Shown here piece after piece: positions 27,282 to 39,165 of a DNA stretch of 64,000 bases; within the stretch, counting starts at the first letter, position 1; every line of letters starts with the position of its first letter. Both the position numbers and the translations under genes were made by a program. This stretch comes from Piscicola geometra (lineage: Eukaryota; Annelida; Clitellata; Hirudinida; Piscicolidae): contig OX030962.1 of NCBI GenBank assembly GCA_943735955.1, positions 6,309,120 to 6,373,119 of the forward strand, given 5' to 3'. The notes under the pieces were generated by a model. That model did no database searches, was not told where the DNA came from, and was given only the letters and a program-made list of their open reading frames with translations.

Positions 27282-29966
27282 ATGAAGGCTATCACATGCA
27301 TGAATTGGATGAGGAAGGGAGGCAAGGAGTGGACTCCACGCATGAGTGAACCTGAAGTCCTTCAGAAACCTCTTGCTGCAGACGCTGCTACAGAAGATGA
27401 AGAAGATGAAGGTGCATTCTTTATACCTGAAATTTTATTCATGTATTTATGTAATATTTATTTTTCAAACTATAAAATTTATCTTTTTTATCAATAAAAA
27501 ATTGTATTTAATCATCATTAAATCACTGGAAAAATTATACATCAAGAGATGAAGCGAATTGTAAAAGACTACAACCTCGATGACTACAGTGACGATGATG
27601 ATGATGAGCAACAAGGCAGTACTAACAAGTTCACTCATTCAGACCTCGCTTTCTACAATAAGAACCAGAAAGACCCTTACTTAAACAGCTCAGACGACGA
27701 TGAAGATGAAGAAGACATGAAAATCTTAGCAGACGATAATCTAATCATAGTAGGCAAGGCGGACAGGGAAGTGTACACGCTGGAGATGTGGGTGTACAAC
27801 GAGAAGAAGGAGAGTCTGTACTGCCACCATGACTACATCCTTCCCTCGTGTGCCCTGGCAGTCGAGGTTGTGAAGGGCATGCCGCAGGAGAATGTGGTCG
27901 CTGTGGCAGGTTTTGACGCCAATATCGACTTCTGGGACTTGAGTTTGGTGAACTGTTTGGATCCTTTGATGACCTTGCAGGGTTATAGTAGTGGGAAGGA
28001 GAAGAAGATGAAGAAGAAGAAAAAGAAGGAAGGGAAGAATGATGTTCCCAAAGGTGGTTGCTTTGCTGATGTTCTACATGAAGCAGCATACACTCATACA
28101 TTAACACACACACAGACACACACAAAACCAACACACACACACCCCCCTCCCAGGACATACTGATGCTGTCTTGGGACTATCGTGGAATCATTTGCAGCCT
28201 CATTTGCTTGCCAGTTGTTCAGCCGATGCGAGGGTCGCTGTATGGGACGTTACGAGCAGGAGTTGTGCCTTTGTGGGCGAAAAGAGGCCTGATAAGGTTG
28301 TCGTTTTGTTGCCTTGCGTTGGTGTTGTTGTTGTTGTTGTTGTAATGCTTTTGGTCTGATATGGTGATGTGTGCGCGTGTGATAAAGTTGCTTGTGTCTT
28401 TTTACTTTTTTTGCGAGTTTGGGGATGAGACATCTCCACATTGGCGACAAACCAGGTGCAAGACATAGAGTGGCACAATCACGAGGCACATACCATACTC
28501 ATCGGCTGTGCTGACCATACTGTTCAGGTGATGATGGTGATGATTATGATGATGATGGTGATGATGCTGATGATGATGGTAATGATGGTGCTGAGGGTGA
28601 CGATGAAGATAAGAACAGAAGAATGAGGAGGAGGAGGAGGAGGGTGATGATAGTGATAATGATGTTGGTTATGGTAATGATGTTGTTGCACAGGTACTAG
28701 ACTGTAGATCGCCTTCACAGTCTGTCAAAAGCTGGACTCTATCAGCAGAGGTTTCAGATATTATGCAAAAAACACGGAAATAATAATAATTATTATTATA
28801 TTGTTTATATTAATATTATTTTTGTTTTGTTTTTTATTATGTGTAATATATGATATCTTCAATGAAGTTCGGTGTGTATTTATGATTTAGAAATCACTAA
28901 ATTGATATAATAAGAATAAAAATGATAAGGTGATATTATAAAATAATGCAGATCATATTAGCAACAACAACAACAACAACCCCAATCAAATACCAAACAA
29001 TGAGAGCTTTCACAACCAATCAAGGTGGAGAAGGTGTTGTGGCACACGAGGCGGCCATTTTGTTTTTTCAGCGGTCTATCTAACGGCCACATCTGCTACA
29101 TCGACATTCGTTCCGACGTCGTAGTGCGTGACGTGAAGGCGCATGACGGGGGGGTGACCGATATGACCCTTTTGAGGGGCTGTGGTGCTGGGAAGGATGG
29201 CCCCGCAGCAGAGGCTGGTGAGAGTAGTGATGCTTACTCCCTGGTCAGTGGTTGTGAGGATGGATACATGAAGGTGTGGTGTATCGATGGTTTGACGTAT
29301 AGTGGCATGAGGGGTGATATTGATGGTGACATGAGCGGTAGGTCTGCTAGTGGTGAGATGTCAAACGGTGAGAGTGGCAACCACAAGGCTGATGAGGTAG
29401 GGAAGGGTGGCATGGTGCGTGTGCTGAATAAGAAAATGAAAGGAGATAAAATCTTCTGTTTGGCCGCGTGTCCTGACTCCTTCAACGAGCAGCTTGTCGC
29501 CCTGGGCACTGAAACCGAAGTGAAGGTGGTCAATCTTTCGAAGTTGGGTGAGCCCTTGACGCTCTTTCGGAAGGGGGTTGATGATGATAATGATGATAAA
29601 GATGATAATGGTGATAATGATGTTAGTAGTGGTGGTGAGGATGATGATGAGGATGAGGGTGATGAAGAGGAAGAAAAAGCGGTTGGTAAAAATGAAAGTG
29701 TTAATGAATATAAGGGTGAAAAGAAAAAGATGAATGTGAAGATAAAGAAAGTAAAACAAAATGTAGAAGTTGAAATAATAAAAATGAAGCGAAAGAAAAA
29801 TAAGATAGAAAAGGAAGAAGTAGATGAGGATGGTGATGATAAAGAAGAGGAAAAAATGGAAGTTTTACCTAAGAAAAAGAAGAAGAAAAAGAAATTACAA
29901 AATTCAGAACTTAAAACAACAAGCAAACAGAAAAAAAGAAATAGGGAGGTGACAATGCGTTTGTAA
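27282..29966 (+). CDS. PWP1: PWP1-like WD-repeat protein, complete six-exon gene
   Basis: Nucleolar/chromatin WD-repeat protein linked to ribosome biogenesis. Exons: 27282-27411, 27547-28053, 28154-28296, 28456-28527, 28694-28750 and 29025-29966, joined in phase to 616 residues (human about 501). It starts MKAITCMNW, then has acidic runs and KDPYLNSSDD. Next come the conserved ADDNLIIVGKADRE and HHDYILPS stretches. WD repeats include FDANIDFWDLS, GHTDAVLGLSWN...DARVAVWDV, VQDIEWHNHEAHT, VLDCRSPSQS, GLSNGHICYIDIRSD and GCEDGYMKVW. The last exon continues past the propeller into an Asp/Glu-rich then Lys-rich tail of about 125 residues, partly encoded by GAT/GAA triplet runs, which explains the extra length. 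A polyadenylation-like AATAAAATA occurs near 30093. Confidence 0.92.
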
Positions 29967-30184
29967 AGACCTTTACTGTGAAGACTTTACCGTAATCATG
30001 CCATTGTACATAAGTGATCCACCATGAACTAGAATGTACAATATCATAAGATATTACACGAGAAAAAAATAATATTTAAAATTTGTGATTGAATAAAATA
30101 TACTGTTTTTCACGTAGATCTGTTTAAATTGTTTACAACCATTTCCAAATGTGTTCTAAAAAATAATGTATTCCCAAAGTTTCT

Positions 30185-30880
30185 TATAAATTAGCCACTA
30201 GTTATGAGCTGGAGTTGAAGCGAGAGCCTTTGGGTCAAAAAAATATATTTCTACAAAGTTCCGAAAACTCCATCAAGTTTATCTAGGTGATTAAGACGGA
30301 CATTTTGAGTTGTAAAAAACTTCGGGTTGCGTCAGCAGTTGGGATGTAAAGGTGACTAAGGGCTGATTAGTTCTTTGAAACGAAGTAACCGCTCAACATA
30401 GCCGAAGCAATGAACAGCTTCATAAATGGCTTTATAAAGAAAACTATGCAGTAATTTCAATAAATTGTGTTTTCTTATTTAGATAAAGAGTATCAAAAAT
30501 ATAAAAACGAAATCAAAAATATAAAAACACGACAAAAAAAAGAAAAAAAGAATATGCAACTTTTAAGCGTGAGTTGAAACAACAATCTTTCGTTCAGTCA
30601 AACTGTCAATAGTAAATACCAAAAAAACCATCAAGATTATCTACTGATCGAGACGGACATTTGGGGTTGCAAAAAACTTCGGGATGCGTCGGCGGTTGTG
30701 TTGTCAAGTTGACGAAGTGATTTTCAATTCTTTGTACGAAGTAACCGACCAACATAGCCGAAGCTCAAGAAAAGAGTTTTAAAAAGAGTCATATAGTAAG
30801 CATTGGAGAGGTACACAACTACTTATATGTTTAATTGCCTTGACTTCAATAATTCTGGGTTCTTATTTAGATATTTTAGG
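30185..30880 (+). repeat. Dispersed repeat of about 290 bp, two tandem copies
   Basis: Copies at about 30195-30485 and 30570-30885, with a third at about 33697-33970. Shared blocks: GAGTTGAAxCxAxA, CCATCAAGxTTATCTA, AGACGGACATTT, AAAAACTTCGGxxTGCGTC, ACGAAGTAACC and ATAGCCGAAGC, then TTCTTATTTAGATA. Each is followed by an A-rich tail. No coding capacity. Could be a SINE-like element; no tRNA-like head was identified. Confidence 0.75.
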
Positions 30881-31334
30881 ATATCTTAGAAAATTCTGGT
30901 CGCAGGTGTTAACCTCTGTAACCAGAAAATATTGTTTTTTTGCTGTCAGTACTCTTACTGAAGGTTGTTATTGGCTTTGGAATTTGTAAGAAACAGTAGT
31001 TTTTTTAATTTAAAATGAAGATTGCTTTTGAAACTGGTAGTTGTTTTTGAAGCTGGGAAGAGCTTTGGATGCTTTTGATTTATAAAATTCCTACTCCGTA
31101 GAATTAAAAACTTTAAAAATATATTTTTTTTAAATCATTTGTATCGTGACTAAAAACGGACTTTTTTATTTGATTTTATAGGCGGTGAAAAAAAGTTAAC
31201 AGTGGATCTTAATGCAATCGACAATGACCTTAGATTTAAGAAAAGATTGAAAAGAAGCTCAAAACAATAGAGATTACATATAGAATGGTTGATTGATTGG
31301 CAAACGACATAATTGATTATTTGCGCGTTGTCAG

Positions 31335-32565
31335 CAGTGTTGTTCCAGTTAACTGTAACTGTAACTGAAATGGTAAATTAACTGAAAAATAGGATTCAGT
31401 TAACTGTAACTTTAACTGTAACTGTAATTCAATGCATAACTGTAACTGAAATAGAAACTGAAAAACAAGAATACTAACTGAATAGTAACTAAAAAATATC
31501 TACTTAAAAAATGGGAAGCGCTACAAGATAGAACATTGGCGAATGCACGTTTTTGAGCAATAATAGGATTCATTAATTCTATTCATTGAGTCCGATTATA
31601 TTAATTTAGTGTTTTACATAGTTACTTTTTTTTGACCAGTTGAATTATACAAATTTTAATGAAATGTTTAAGGTTACTAGCGGCAAAAAACAAGAAAATG
31701 CCGTATGGGCCTATTTTATTTACGAAGCTTCATGCGGCAGAAGCGAATGTCAGATCTCAGAAGAGGATGATAATGATAAGGAGAAAGTGACCAGGCAATA
31801 AACTGTAGTTGATAATTATTTACGTATTTAAATTTTAAAATATTGTTTACCAAGTTATGAGCATAATTTATAAGCCATTTAAATAATTTCAATTAAACAG
31901 TCGTAAATATAGGCAATTTCTATCATTTAGGTTCAGAGAAAATGATTTTTTTGATAAAAGATTATAAGAACAATGTAGAAGATCGAATTCGTAAAGATCT
32001 TCAAACTGGACATCGCTTTGTCATTAGCATGGATTGCTGGACTAAGAAGGGTCTTACACTTTCATGTCTCGGGATCTCTGCATCCTTTTATAATCCATCA
32101 ATGCGTCGTGAAATTCAGGTCCTGCTAAATGTTCATTATGTGTCTCACCCACATACAGGAGAAATGTTATCACTTAAATTATTGAGTACCCTAGATTATT
32201 AGCTTCTTTTGCGCAAAACATTGTTTCAGCTCCCGCTTCACAAGCGTATGTGGAAAGGGTGTTTTAAGTGTGCGGAAACCTAACTGCAGGGGAAAAAATC
32301 GCTTCAGCAAAAATTTGGAATTGAAGACATTTATGAAAATGAACAGCGTATATTATGAATAACATATTTATATATCTTTAAAATAATTTGACTTTTAAAC
32401 ATTAATTTGGGCTGTATTATAAATAGAACAAAATTAACTGAAACTGAAATAGTAACTGAAAAATTAAAATTTGCATTACTGTAACTTGAATAGTAACTGA
32501 AAAATTAAATTTTTCATAACTATAACTTGAACTTGAACTGAAAAATCCGAACTGGAAAATCACTG
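31335..32565 (+). mobile_element. hAT-family DNA transposon, internally deleted, with TIRs and 8-bp TSD
   Basis: Left end CAGTGTTGTTCCAGTTA; right end reverse complement CAGTGATTTTCCAGTTC. Flanks GTTGTCAG (31327-31334) and GTTGCCAG (32566-32573) differ at one base, an 8-bp target duplication typical of hAT. Inside (+): 31942-32202 encodes a hAT catalytic start (ISMDCWTKKGLTLSCLGISA, HTGEMLSLKL), followed directly by frame-broken remnants of the C-terminal dimerisation motif (ASFAQNIVSAPASQAYVERV). The middle of the transposase is therefore deleted. Both ends carry GTAACTGAA-type subterminal repeats. Confidence 0.88.
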
Positions 32566-32994
32566 GTTGCCAGGCTTTGTTGCATTCACTGAACAATCAA
32601 CTTCAACCAGTTGTTTCATGCCTTGGTTTGCAAAAAACAAATGGAAAGTAGAACATCATTGATTCATCAATGTTCTTGTTCAAACAAGTATAAATGACTA
32701 TGGATTATTCATAATGGAAAGTCATTATTCTATTAAATATTCTATTAACTTTTTTCCAATACTTTATCTTTAAAGAGGGTTAAAATATGCTAATTTTTCA
32801 GTGATAGTAGATTTATAAAATATTTCAAATAAATAAAATATATTTGTAAAAAAAATATTCTAAAGTATTTCTGGTGTATTTATCCATCAGTCGTCTGAGG
32901 GTCAAGGCGATCTTAAGTCAACTAAAAAAAGTAAATTAAAAAGCAGTTTAAACAATTAACTATGATCCATCTTTTCGCTGCAACATTTCATTCA

Positions 32995-33175
32995 AAAACC
33001 TGTTTTATTTAAAAAAATTATTTAAAAGCGCTTTTTAATTCAATGAAAAAGCGCTATATAAACACTTTGATTGCTTTTTTGATTGATGGAATAAATAACT
33101 AATTGATTGATTTTTGATTGATTGAATAAATGACTAACTGATTGATTGATTGAATAAATGCCTAATTGATTAATT
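32995..33175 (+). repeat. SINE/LINE-type 3' tail, copy 2, with TGATTGATTGAATAAATG tail repeats
   Basis: AAGCGCTTTTTAATTC...GAAAAAGCGCTATATAAACAC followed by TTGATTGATTGAATAAATGACTAA-like repeats (shown in pieces). Homologous to 8795-8905. Confidence 0.6.
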
Positions 33176-33264
33176 GTATTCTATTTATATAGAATTGACG
33201 AGCCATCCAGTATGCGTCCAGACAAATCTTGAATTATTTCATATTTGAGGCCTAGATAAAGGTT

Positions 33265-33665
33265 ACCAAAAAATATACAAACGTCACCAAAAAATATACA
33301 AACGTCACCAAAAAATATACAAACGTCACCAAAAAATATACAAACGTCACCAAAAAATATACAAACGTCACCAAAAAATATACAAACGTCACCAAAAAAT
33401 ATACAAACGTCACCAAAAAATATACAAACGTCACCAAAAAATATACAAACGTCACCAAAAAATATACAAACGTCACCAAAAAATATACAAACGTCACCAA
33501 AAAATATACAAACGTCACCAAAAAATATACAAACGTCACCAAAAAATATACAAACGTCACCAAAAAATATACAAACGTCACCAAAAAATATACAAACGTC
33601 ACCAAAAAATATACAAACGTCATCAAAAAATATACAAACGTCACCAAAAAATATACAAACGCCCC
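33265..33665. repeat. 21-bp minisatellite, about 19 near-identical copies
   Basis: Unit ACCAAAAAATATACAAACGT plus C, almost perfect throughout. One unit near 33620 has CATC instead of CACC. Open in several frames only because the unit length is a multiple of three. Confidence 0.97.
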
Positions 33666-33696
33666 TAAAAATAGAAAAAATAATATACATCTTGTA

Positions 33697-33970
33697 AGCG
33701 GGAGTTGAAACGACAGTGCTTGGGTCAGCTAAACAAATACCAAAAAGACCATCAAGATTATCTAGTGATCAAGACGGACATTTGGAGTGGCAAAAACTTC
33801 GGATTGCGTCAGCAGTGGAGGTGCCACAGAGTGGCGGGGAGGATATAAGTATTTATACGAAGTAACTGCACGACAGAGCCGAAACCCTCTCGAGTCCACT
33901 TTGAATGGCCTGCATTGCAAAGGTCGACTCTGGGGATTTTCACTAACTGTGCCTTCTTATTCAGATAACA
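33697..33970 (+). repeat. Third copy of the 290-bp dispersed repeat
   Basis: Shares GACCATCAAGATTATCTA, AGACGGACATTTGGAGT, CAAAAACTTCGGATTGCGTC and ACGAAGTAAC blocks with 30195-30885. It is followed by AATATACAAACGTCAC, a relative of the 21-bp minisatellite unit on its other side. Confidence 0.75.
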
Positions 33971-34089
33971 AAAACCAAAAAAATAATATAATATACAAAC
34001 GTCACTTTGGGAGCAATCTGGAGACAGAGGGAGAGGAGAGAAAGGGGGAGATGAAGAAAAAGATTTGAAGTGTCGAAACAAAGGCACTA

Positions 34090-37010
34090 TAAAGACTACT
34101 ACTACTACTACTACTTTTAAAATAGACAGTAACTCCAGTTACATTTTACATTTTTGAAATCTGATTAACGGGTATCGAAGTCAATTTTCTGATGAACTCT
34201 GCCCACCTGTGATTTCTGAAGTTCCAGCGCCCGGAAGGACTGACTGAGATGTTTCTTGGACACTCAGTTGAACGATACATTTTTACATCAAACTACCATA
34301 ATTAACTTTCATTTAATTTTTTTCTTCTAGTAAATGCATTATTTATTGTTTGTATTTAAAAAAAATAAATTTCTCTTGTTTTATTTTCGTTGAAAAGTTT
34401 ATTAATAAACAAATCTGTCAACACAACTTAAATTCATTGTATAACACCATGTATAATGCAACACTTTTGTCTCTAAAAAGCTTTCCAATGACGCTAATTT
34501 GAAGAATTTTTCCTTTGTTGAAGAGTGGAAATTTTCTTTTTTTCTTTTTTGGCATTGAAAAAACAAGTGCATCCAAAAAATTGTGTTTTACGGTAAATGG
34601 CTAAAAACAATCAAAAGACGGTTTTAGAGAAGTATGGAGCAATCGACCAGTAGTCTGAGGAGTATATTTATTAAAAGTAAAAGTTTAATACAAACCAATT
34701 GAAAAATCGTAAAAGAATTAAAAATACAAATCTTAAACTATAAAAGTCGTTTCAACAAATGAATAGTAATTTCCTATGTCTGGAAATAAATATATTAAAT
34801 TAAATTTTATAAGTTTCCAAAATCATTTATTGAATTATTCAACAAAATAATTAAAAAATAATATTTTTATTTTCTTATGTTCGTCATTAAAAAATGGATC
34901 TTTATCTAAAAATCATTGCATCTTTCTCTGAAAAACCATGCATATCTGCTAGCTTCTGAGAATGTTGATCTTTCGGTTAAAAACCTGCAGTAACTTCAAT
35001 AATTAATTCGAAAATCAAATCGATTTACTTGAATAACATGCCTAAAATTAATGGTTAAATTACTCTCCCTCTGCTGATTGGTGTGTCTTATTGCTGATTT
35101 GTTATTGAAAAGTGGCAATCTATGAGCTGACATAAACTGTTAGTTACTCAAATGTAAAATTAATGTGTCTTGATAAAATGGAATTCAAATATAATGGCAC
35201 AACTAATATTTGTATTCGTAGAGCTCACTAATTACTAGTTTTCAGACGTTTTAAACTTTATTATGTGTAAAATATATTTTTTTAATGGATATGGCGGGTT
35301 CTAGATAAATAATATTTCAGAGGAAATATTAATATTGATGAAAAATGTCTAAAAAATTCACTGAAAAATTTCTCTGGTAAACTTTTTGGAAATCATCACT
35401 GATTAGAGCTAGGTTTATCTTAGGTTATGATCAGGGCTAGGATTCAGTCTATAATTTATTTAATAATATTTTTATAATATAAATAATTAGTTGTATGCAA
35501 TTTTTCCTAGTTTGATTTTTTCTTAAATTCTGGAATTGAGGGTTCTTATTTTTTTTTTGTGTGTGGACTGGTGAGCGTGTGTGGAGACATTTGGACGTGA
35601 GGTGCACACTTGAATATTTGCTCAAATCATTTCGAATTCACAAGGTCTGAGACAAGCCTTCAAGCGTCAACCACCGACCTCACTCGAATGTATTTTAAAT
35701 TGCTTTCGATGAGTTTAATTAACAATTTAATAAATTGATAGATGCGCCTATTAAATCAAAATTAGGTTAGTAGGTTAATTTGTTAATCAATTATAGTTAG
35801 GTTTCAATGATGATGGTGAGGAGAATGAGACGTTTAAAATGTACATCGCACATAAACGAGAGAGATTTATAAACTGAAAGTATATTAAATAATTTGCTAA
35901 TTAAATTTAATTAACTTTTCAGACAGTATTAAAATTCCAAATTAAAGATTTTAATGAAATCAAATATATATATTTTTTTTCTTCTTAGAAGCCTTAGGTT
36001 TTAGATCGCATTAAACCACCCGGCCTTGCATGAGTTTGATAGCATCGGGGGCTTGGAAAGAGTTGATTATTAGCAGATTGCCGGATTTATAGAACGCCAG
36101 TAGATTTATCGCCTGAATTTTTAAAAGTTCTGTTTTGCATGCACTGCTATCTTTTTATTCATTTAATAAACTTTGATTTTATTGAGGGTGAAGAGAAGGA
36201 GAAAGATGTTGAAGATGGCGACGGTATTGATGATGATGGTGATGATGATGATGATGACGGTGATGATGATGATACGAATTATGGTGATATTGATGATGAC
36301 TTTGGCACTGAAATCAAAGAAGACCCAATACCACACGCAAGCACCTTTAATTAGTTTGCTTCAGAGCTTTCTTGTCCCTCTTCTCATTTGACTGTTATTT
36401 AAAATCGTCGTTATGAAACCTATATTTTTAATACATTTTTAGATGATTAGAACCTCTTAAATATGTGTTTTAATTGTGCTTAGTTCGCAGACAGGACTAT
36501 TTTTGAAGGGCAGCTAATGATAATTGTTAATTAACTTACCGTGCGGAAGTCTATGCCAAAAAAAACTCCACTAAAATTTTAACCTCTTCGTCTAGCGTCC
36601 TTCGTCCTTAGAGCTAGGTTCACCCGAAAAGAGATGCTTCCAGAAATGATATTTTCTAAATAAACTCAAGTATGTAAAAGAATGATTTTGTGTGGCATAG
36701 CCGTCTCTAAGAAGCCTAAAGGATTCATAAAAATATTATAAGAACATCTATATAACTAATTTGCTAATTCATTATTAATAGCAAGTTTAAATTTTATTGA
36801 ATTTAATTGATCACTCATTTTCGTTATCACCATTCTTGCTGCATTAAAAAGCCGTAACTCAGCGTTCTGGAAGATAGCTAAACATTCCGCAGTTTCATAT
36901 ATCCTAGCGTTAATTTTTACAATCCTCAGATATATTTAAACTTTGATTTAGATTTTGCGGCATTACCATACATTTACTGTGGCTCTTCTTTGAAAGGTCC
37001 CGATGACTAA
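34090..37010. other. Gene-poor AT-rich stretch
   Basis: No supported gene. A possible acidic exon at about 36180-36354 (+) reads GEEKEKDVEDGDGIDDDGDD and is mostly a GAT microsatellite. A short TAC run lies at 34098-34115. Confidence 0.4.
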
Positions 37011-37049
37011 TTATTATCAACAGTCCTAAGTTAGGACTGTTGATAATAA
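37011..37049. repeat. Perfect inverted repeat, 19-bp arms, 1-nt spacer
   Basis: TTATTATCAACAGTCCTAA at 37011-37029 is exactly reverse-complemented at 37031-37049 around a single G. It abuts GGGCGGCGATC-family fragments at 37060-37200. Confidence 0.97.
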
Positions 37050-37532
37050 CTGACCCCAGGATTGTCCCAGGATCGCCGCCCATGATGTGTAGTTATAGTG
37101 ATATCTGTCTAAAACAAAAATATTCTTTGCTTACTTAAAGACCCCTTCACATTGGCGGCGATCCTGGGGGAGTCCTGACCGCCGCCCATGGTCCTGACCA
37201 GGAATCGAGTTCCGTAATGAGTAGCCTGCATGAAGACTGCTTCGTTCAGCTTCTCTTTGTGCCTTGAAGGTGCTTTGAGAATATGTTTCAGTGTTTCTAA
37301 TTTTTCAGATTTTAATGAAAATGGAATTCAAATGTTGGTATTTTCCAATTAGGTTTGGATCATTACAAATTTTTTTATATTAGAAATACTTACCCCGAAA
37401 AGTACCTTGTATGGATTTATTCATTGATTTAAAATAATTATACATAAAAAATTTAGTTCAAAGTTTTATGAAATAAAGAATATTTTCATTAAATTCAAAC
37501 TCATCTTTGTTAATCTATTAATTGAAGGTCGT

Positions 37533-37680
37533 TCTTGAGCAACTATAACCGCAAGATGAACAGCACCAAAACACTGCCACTCACAGAGCCAATTGGAGAT
37601 GACTATGTTCTACCTATTTATACGAACCCCTCTATCATGCACAAACCCATACGCGCTATACAATCCTCAACGCTATCTTA
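37533..37680 (+). CDS. Possible short exon or small ORF
   Basis: After an AG at about 37529, an open stretch reads RSFLSNYNRKMNSTKTLPLT then EPIGDDYVLPIYTNP, ending STLS-stop. GC content and codon use look more gene-like than the surroundings. No family recognised. It could be a terminal exon of an unseen gene or chance. Confidence 0.22.
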
Positions 37681-39165
37681 AGTGGCTTCCAGACCTTCAC
37701 AGATTGATTCATCATCTTTCTCTCTTTTATATCATATTATATTATGCTCAGCTGCGTATGAAGTTATTTACGAGTATTAACTCATGACTGCTTTTAAATA
37801 GTGTAATTCAAAATTATTCTGACGTTTTAATATTAAATTATATGTTTTTATTTAAGGAAAAAACCTGGTAAATTTGGTTTTGATAATCGTTAAAATTTTA
37901 CATTTTTCATGGTTTATTTTAAGAAATTTAATTTATAAATTATCAGTTTGAATTACTTTATTTCTTTAACAATAACATTCAATTGATACTTTAACAAAAT
38001 GGTTTTCCTATAACTTTTGTCTTGTTTTTATTTATTTAAATATGTAATTAGCTAAGATATTTTAAACTATTCAATATTATTTAGTATATTGAGTGGAAAG
38101 ATTTGCTGTATAGAACCATAAAACCTCATCAGTTCCATTTACAAGGACTCAAATACCACCCTAAATCTTCGTCGGCTTCATCTAGACTGAATCGCTCTAA
38201 CAGATTCATGATTCGCTTCGGTTTTTAGTTTCCAAACTTTGATTTAAGTGATCTCAAATTTACGGCCAGTTGAAGACATGCTTTTAAAAAGGTTATGTTT
38301 TATGAATCAATGACGTGGCATTTGCTTTTGCATAAAGTGGGTGTCACATTTTACGATGCTTCCAAAACTATGTTTTTGTGAGTGGTGACAAGTGAATAAA
38401 ACCTATGTTTAAAGAAAAAAATCTAACTTTGAGCGGATAAGAGATTTTAAACACCTTTTTCCTGTAAATACAATCTCAAAAACTGAGTAAGCAAAAAAAT
38501 TTACTTATGTATTTATTCAATAAAGGGCAAGTTTTATGTGTATTCTCATTTTTTAAACAGAAGTTGATGAGATGAAAACCATTAAAAACCGTTCTCACCG
38601 AAATATCTAGAAGAAAAAAAGAAAAAACATGAAAAGTGACAGTTCCAAGCTCTCTAGGTTCTGTCATAGAGGCTGAAAAGTTTTTGAAAGTCTTAAGTCT
38701 TCTAAAATAAAAGTTTTCTATAATAGTTTTAAATATCGTTAAGATTTTATATCTTTTATAAGCCATTGAAAAAAATAGAGAAAAAATGTTATTTAAATTT
38801 TAAATCTACTTAATAACCAATGACAACTCTTTGAAATCTGTTATTCTAATCTCTTGTCAACGCACAATTTGTTAATTTTTAAAAGTATTGAATTTAAACT
38901 TTTAAAACCATTAAAGCTTATTTACGTCATGCTCTCTTTAAAAATAATCTTTCAGAGGGTTATAAACTACTAAATAAAAATAATTGAGATATAAATGTGA
39001 TACTAGTTCTTCCATTCGTGGTAATCCGATATAAGGACCCTTGCTAGAGAAGCTACAGCCTTATGAGAATCATTCGATGCAGATAACTGACAATTTTTAA
39101 AGACTTAAATCGAGATGAAATGCTAGATTCCCAACTAAATCACTGACTAAGTCAACCTTTCAAAC

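Noticed and set aside
33265..33665. CRISPR-like array
   Set aside because: Units are head-to-tail with no unique spacers, and the genome is eukaryotic. A minisatellite.
33181..33690. 169-codon repeat protein (DVCIFFG units)
   Set aside because: Product of the 21-bp minisatellite; no start context or flanking coding sequence.
38129..38223. Short minus-strand frame ending LSPCKWN
   Set aside because: About 26 residues with an upstream stop and no splice or signal peptide support; chance is likely.
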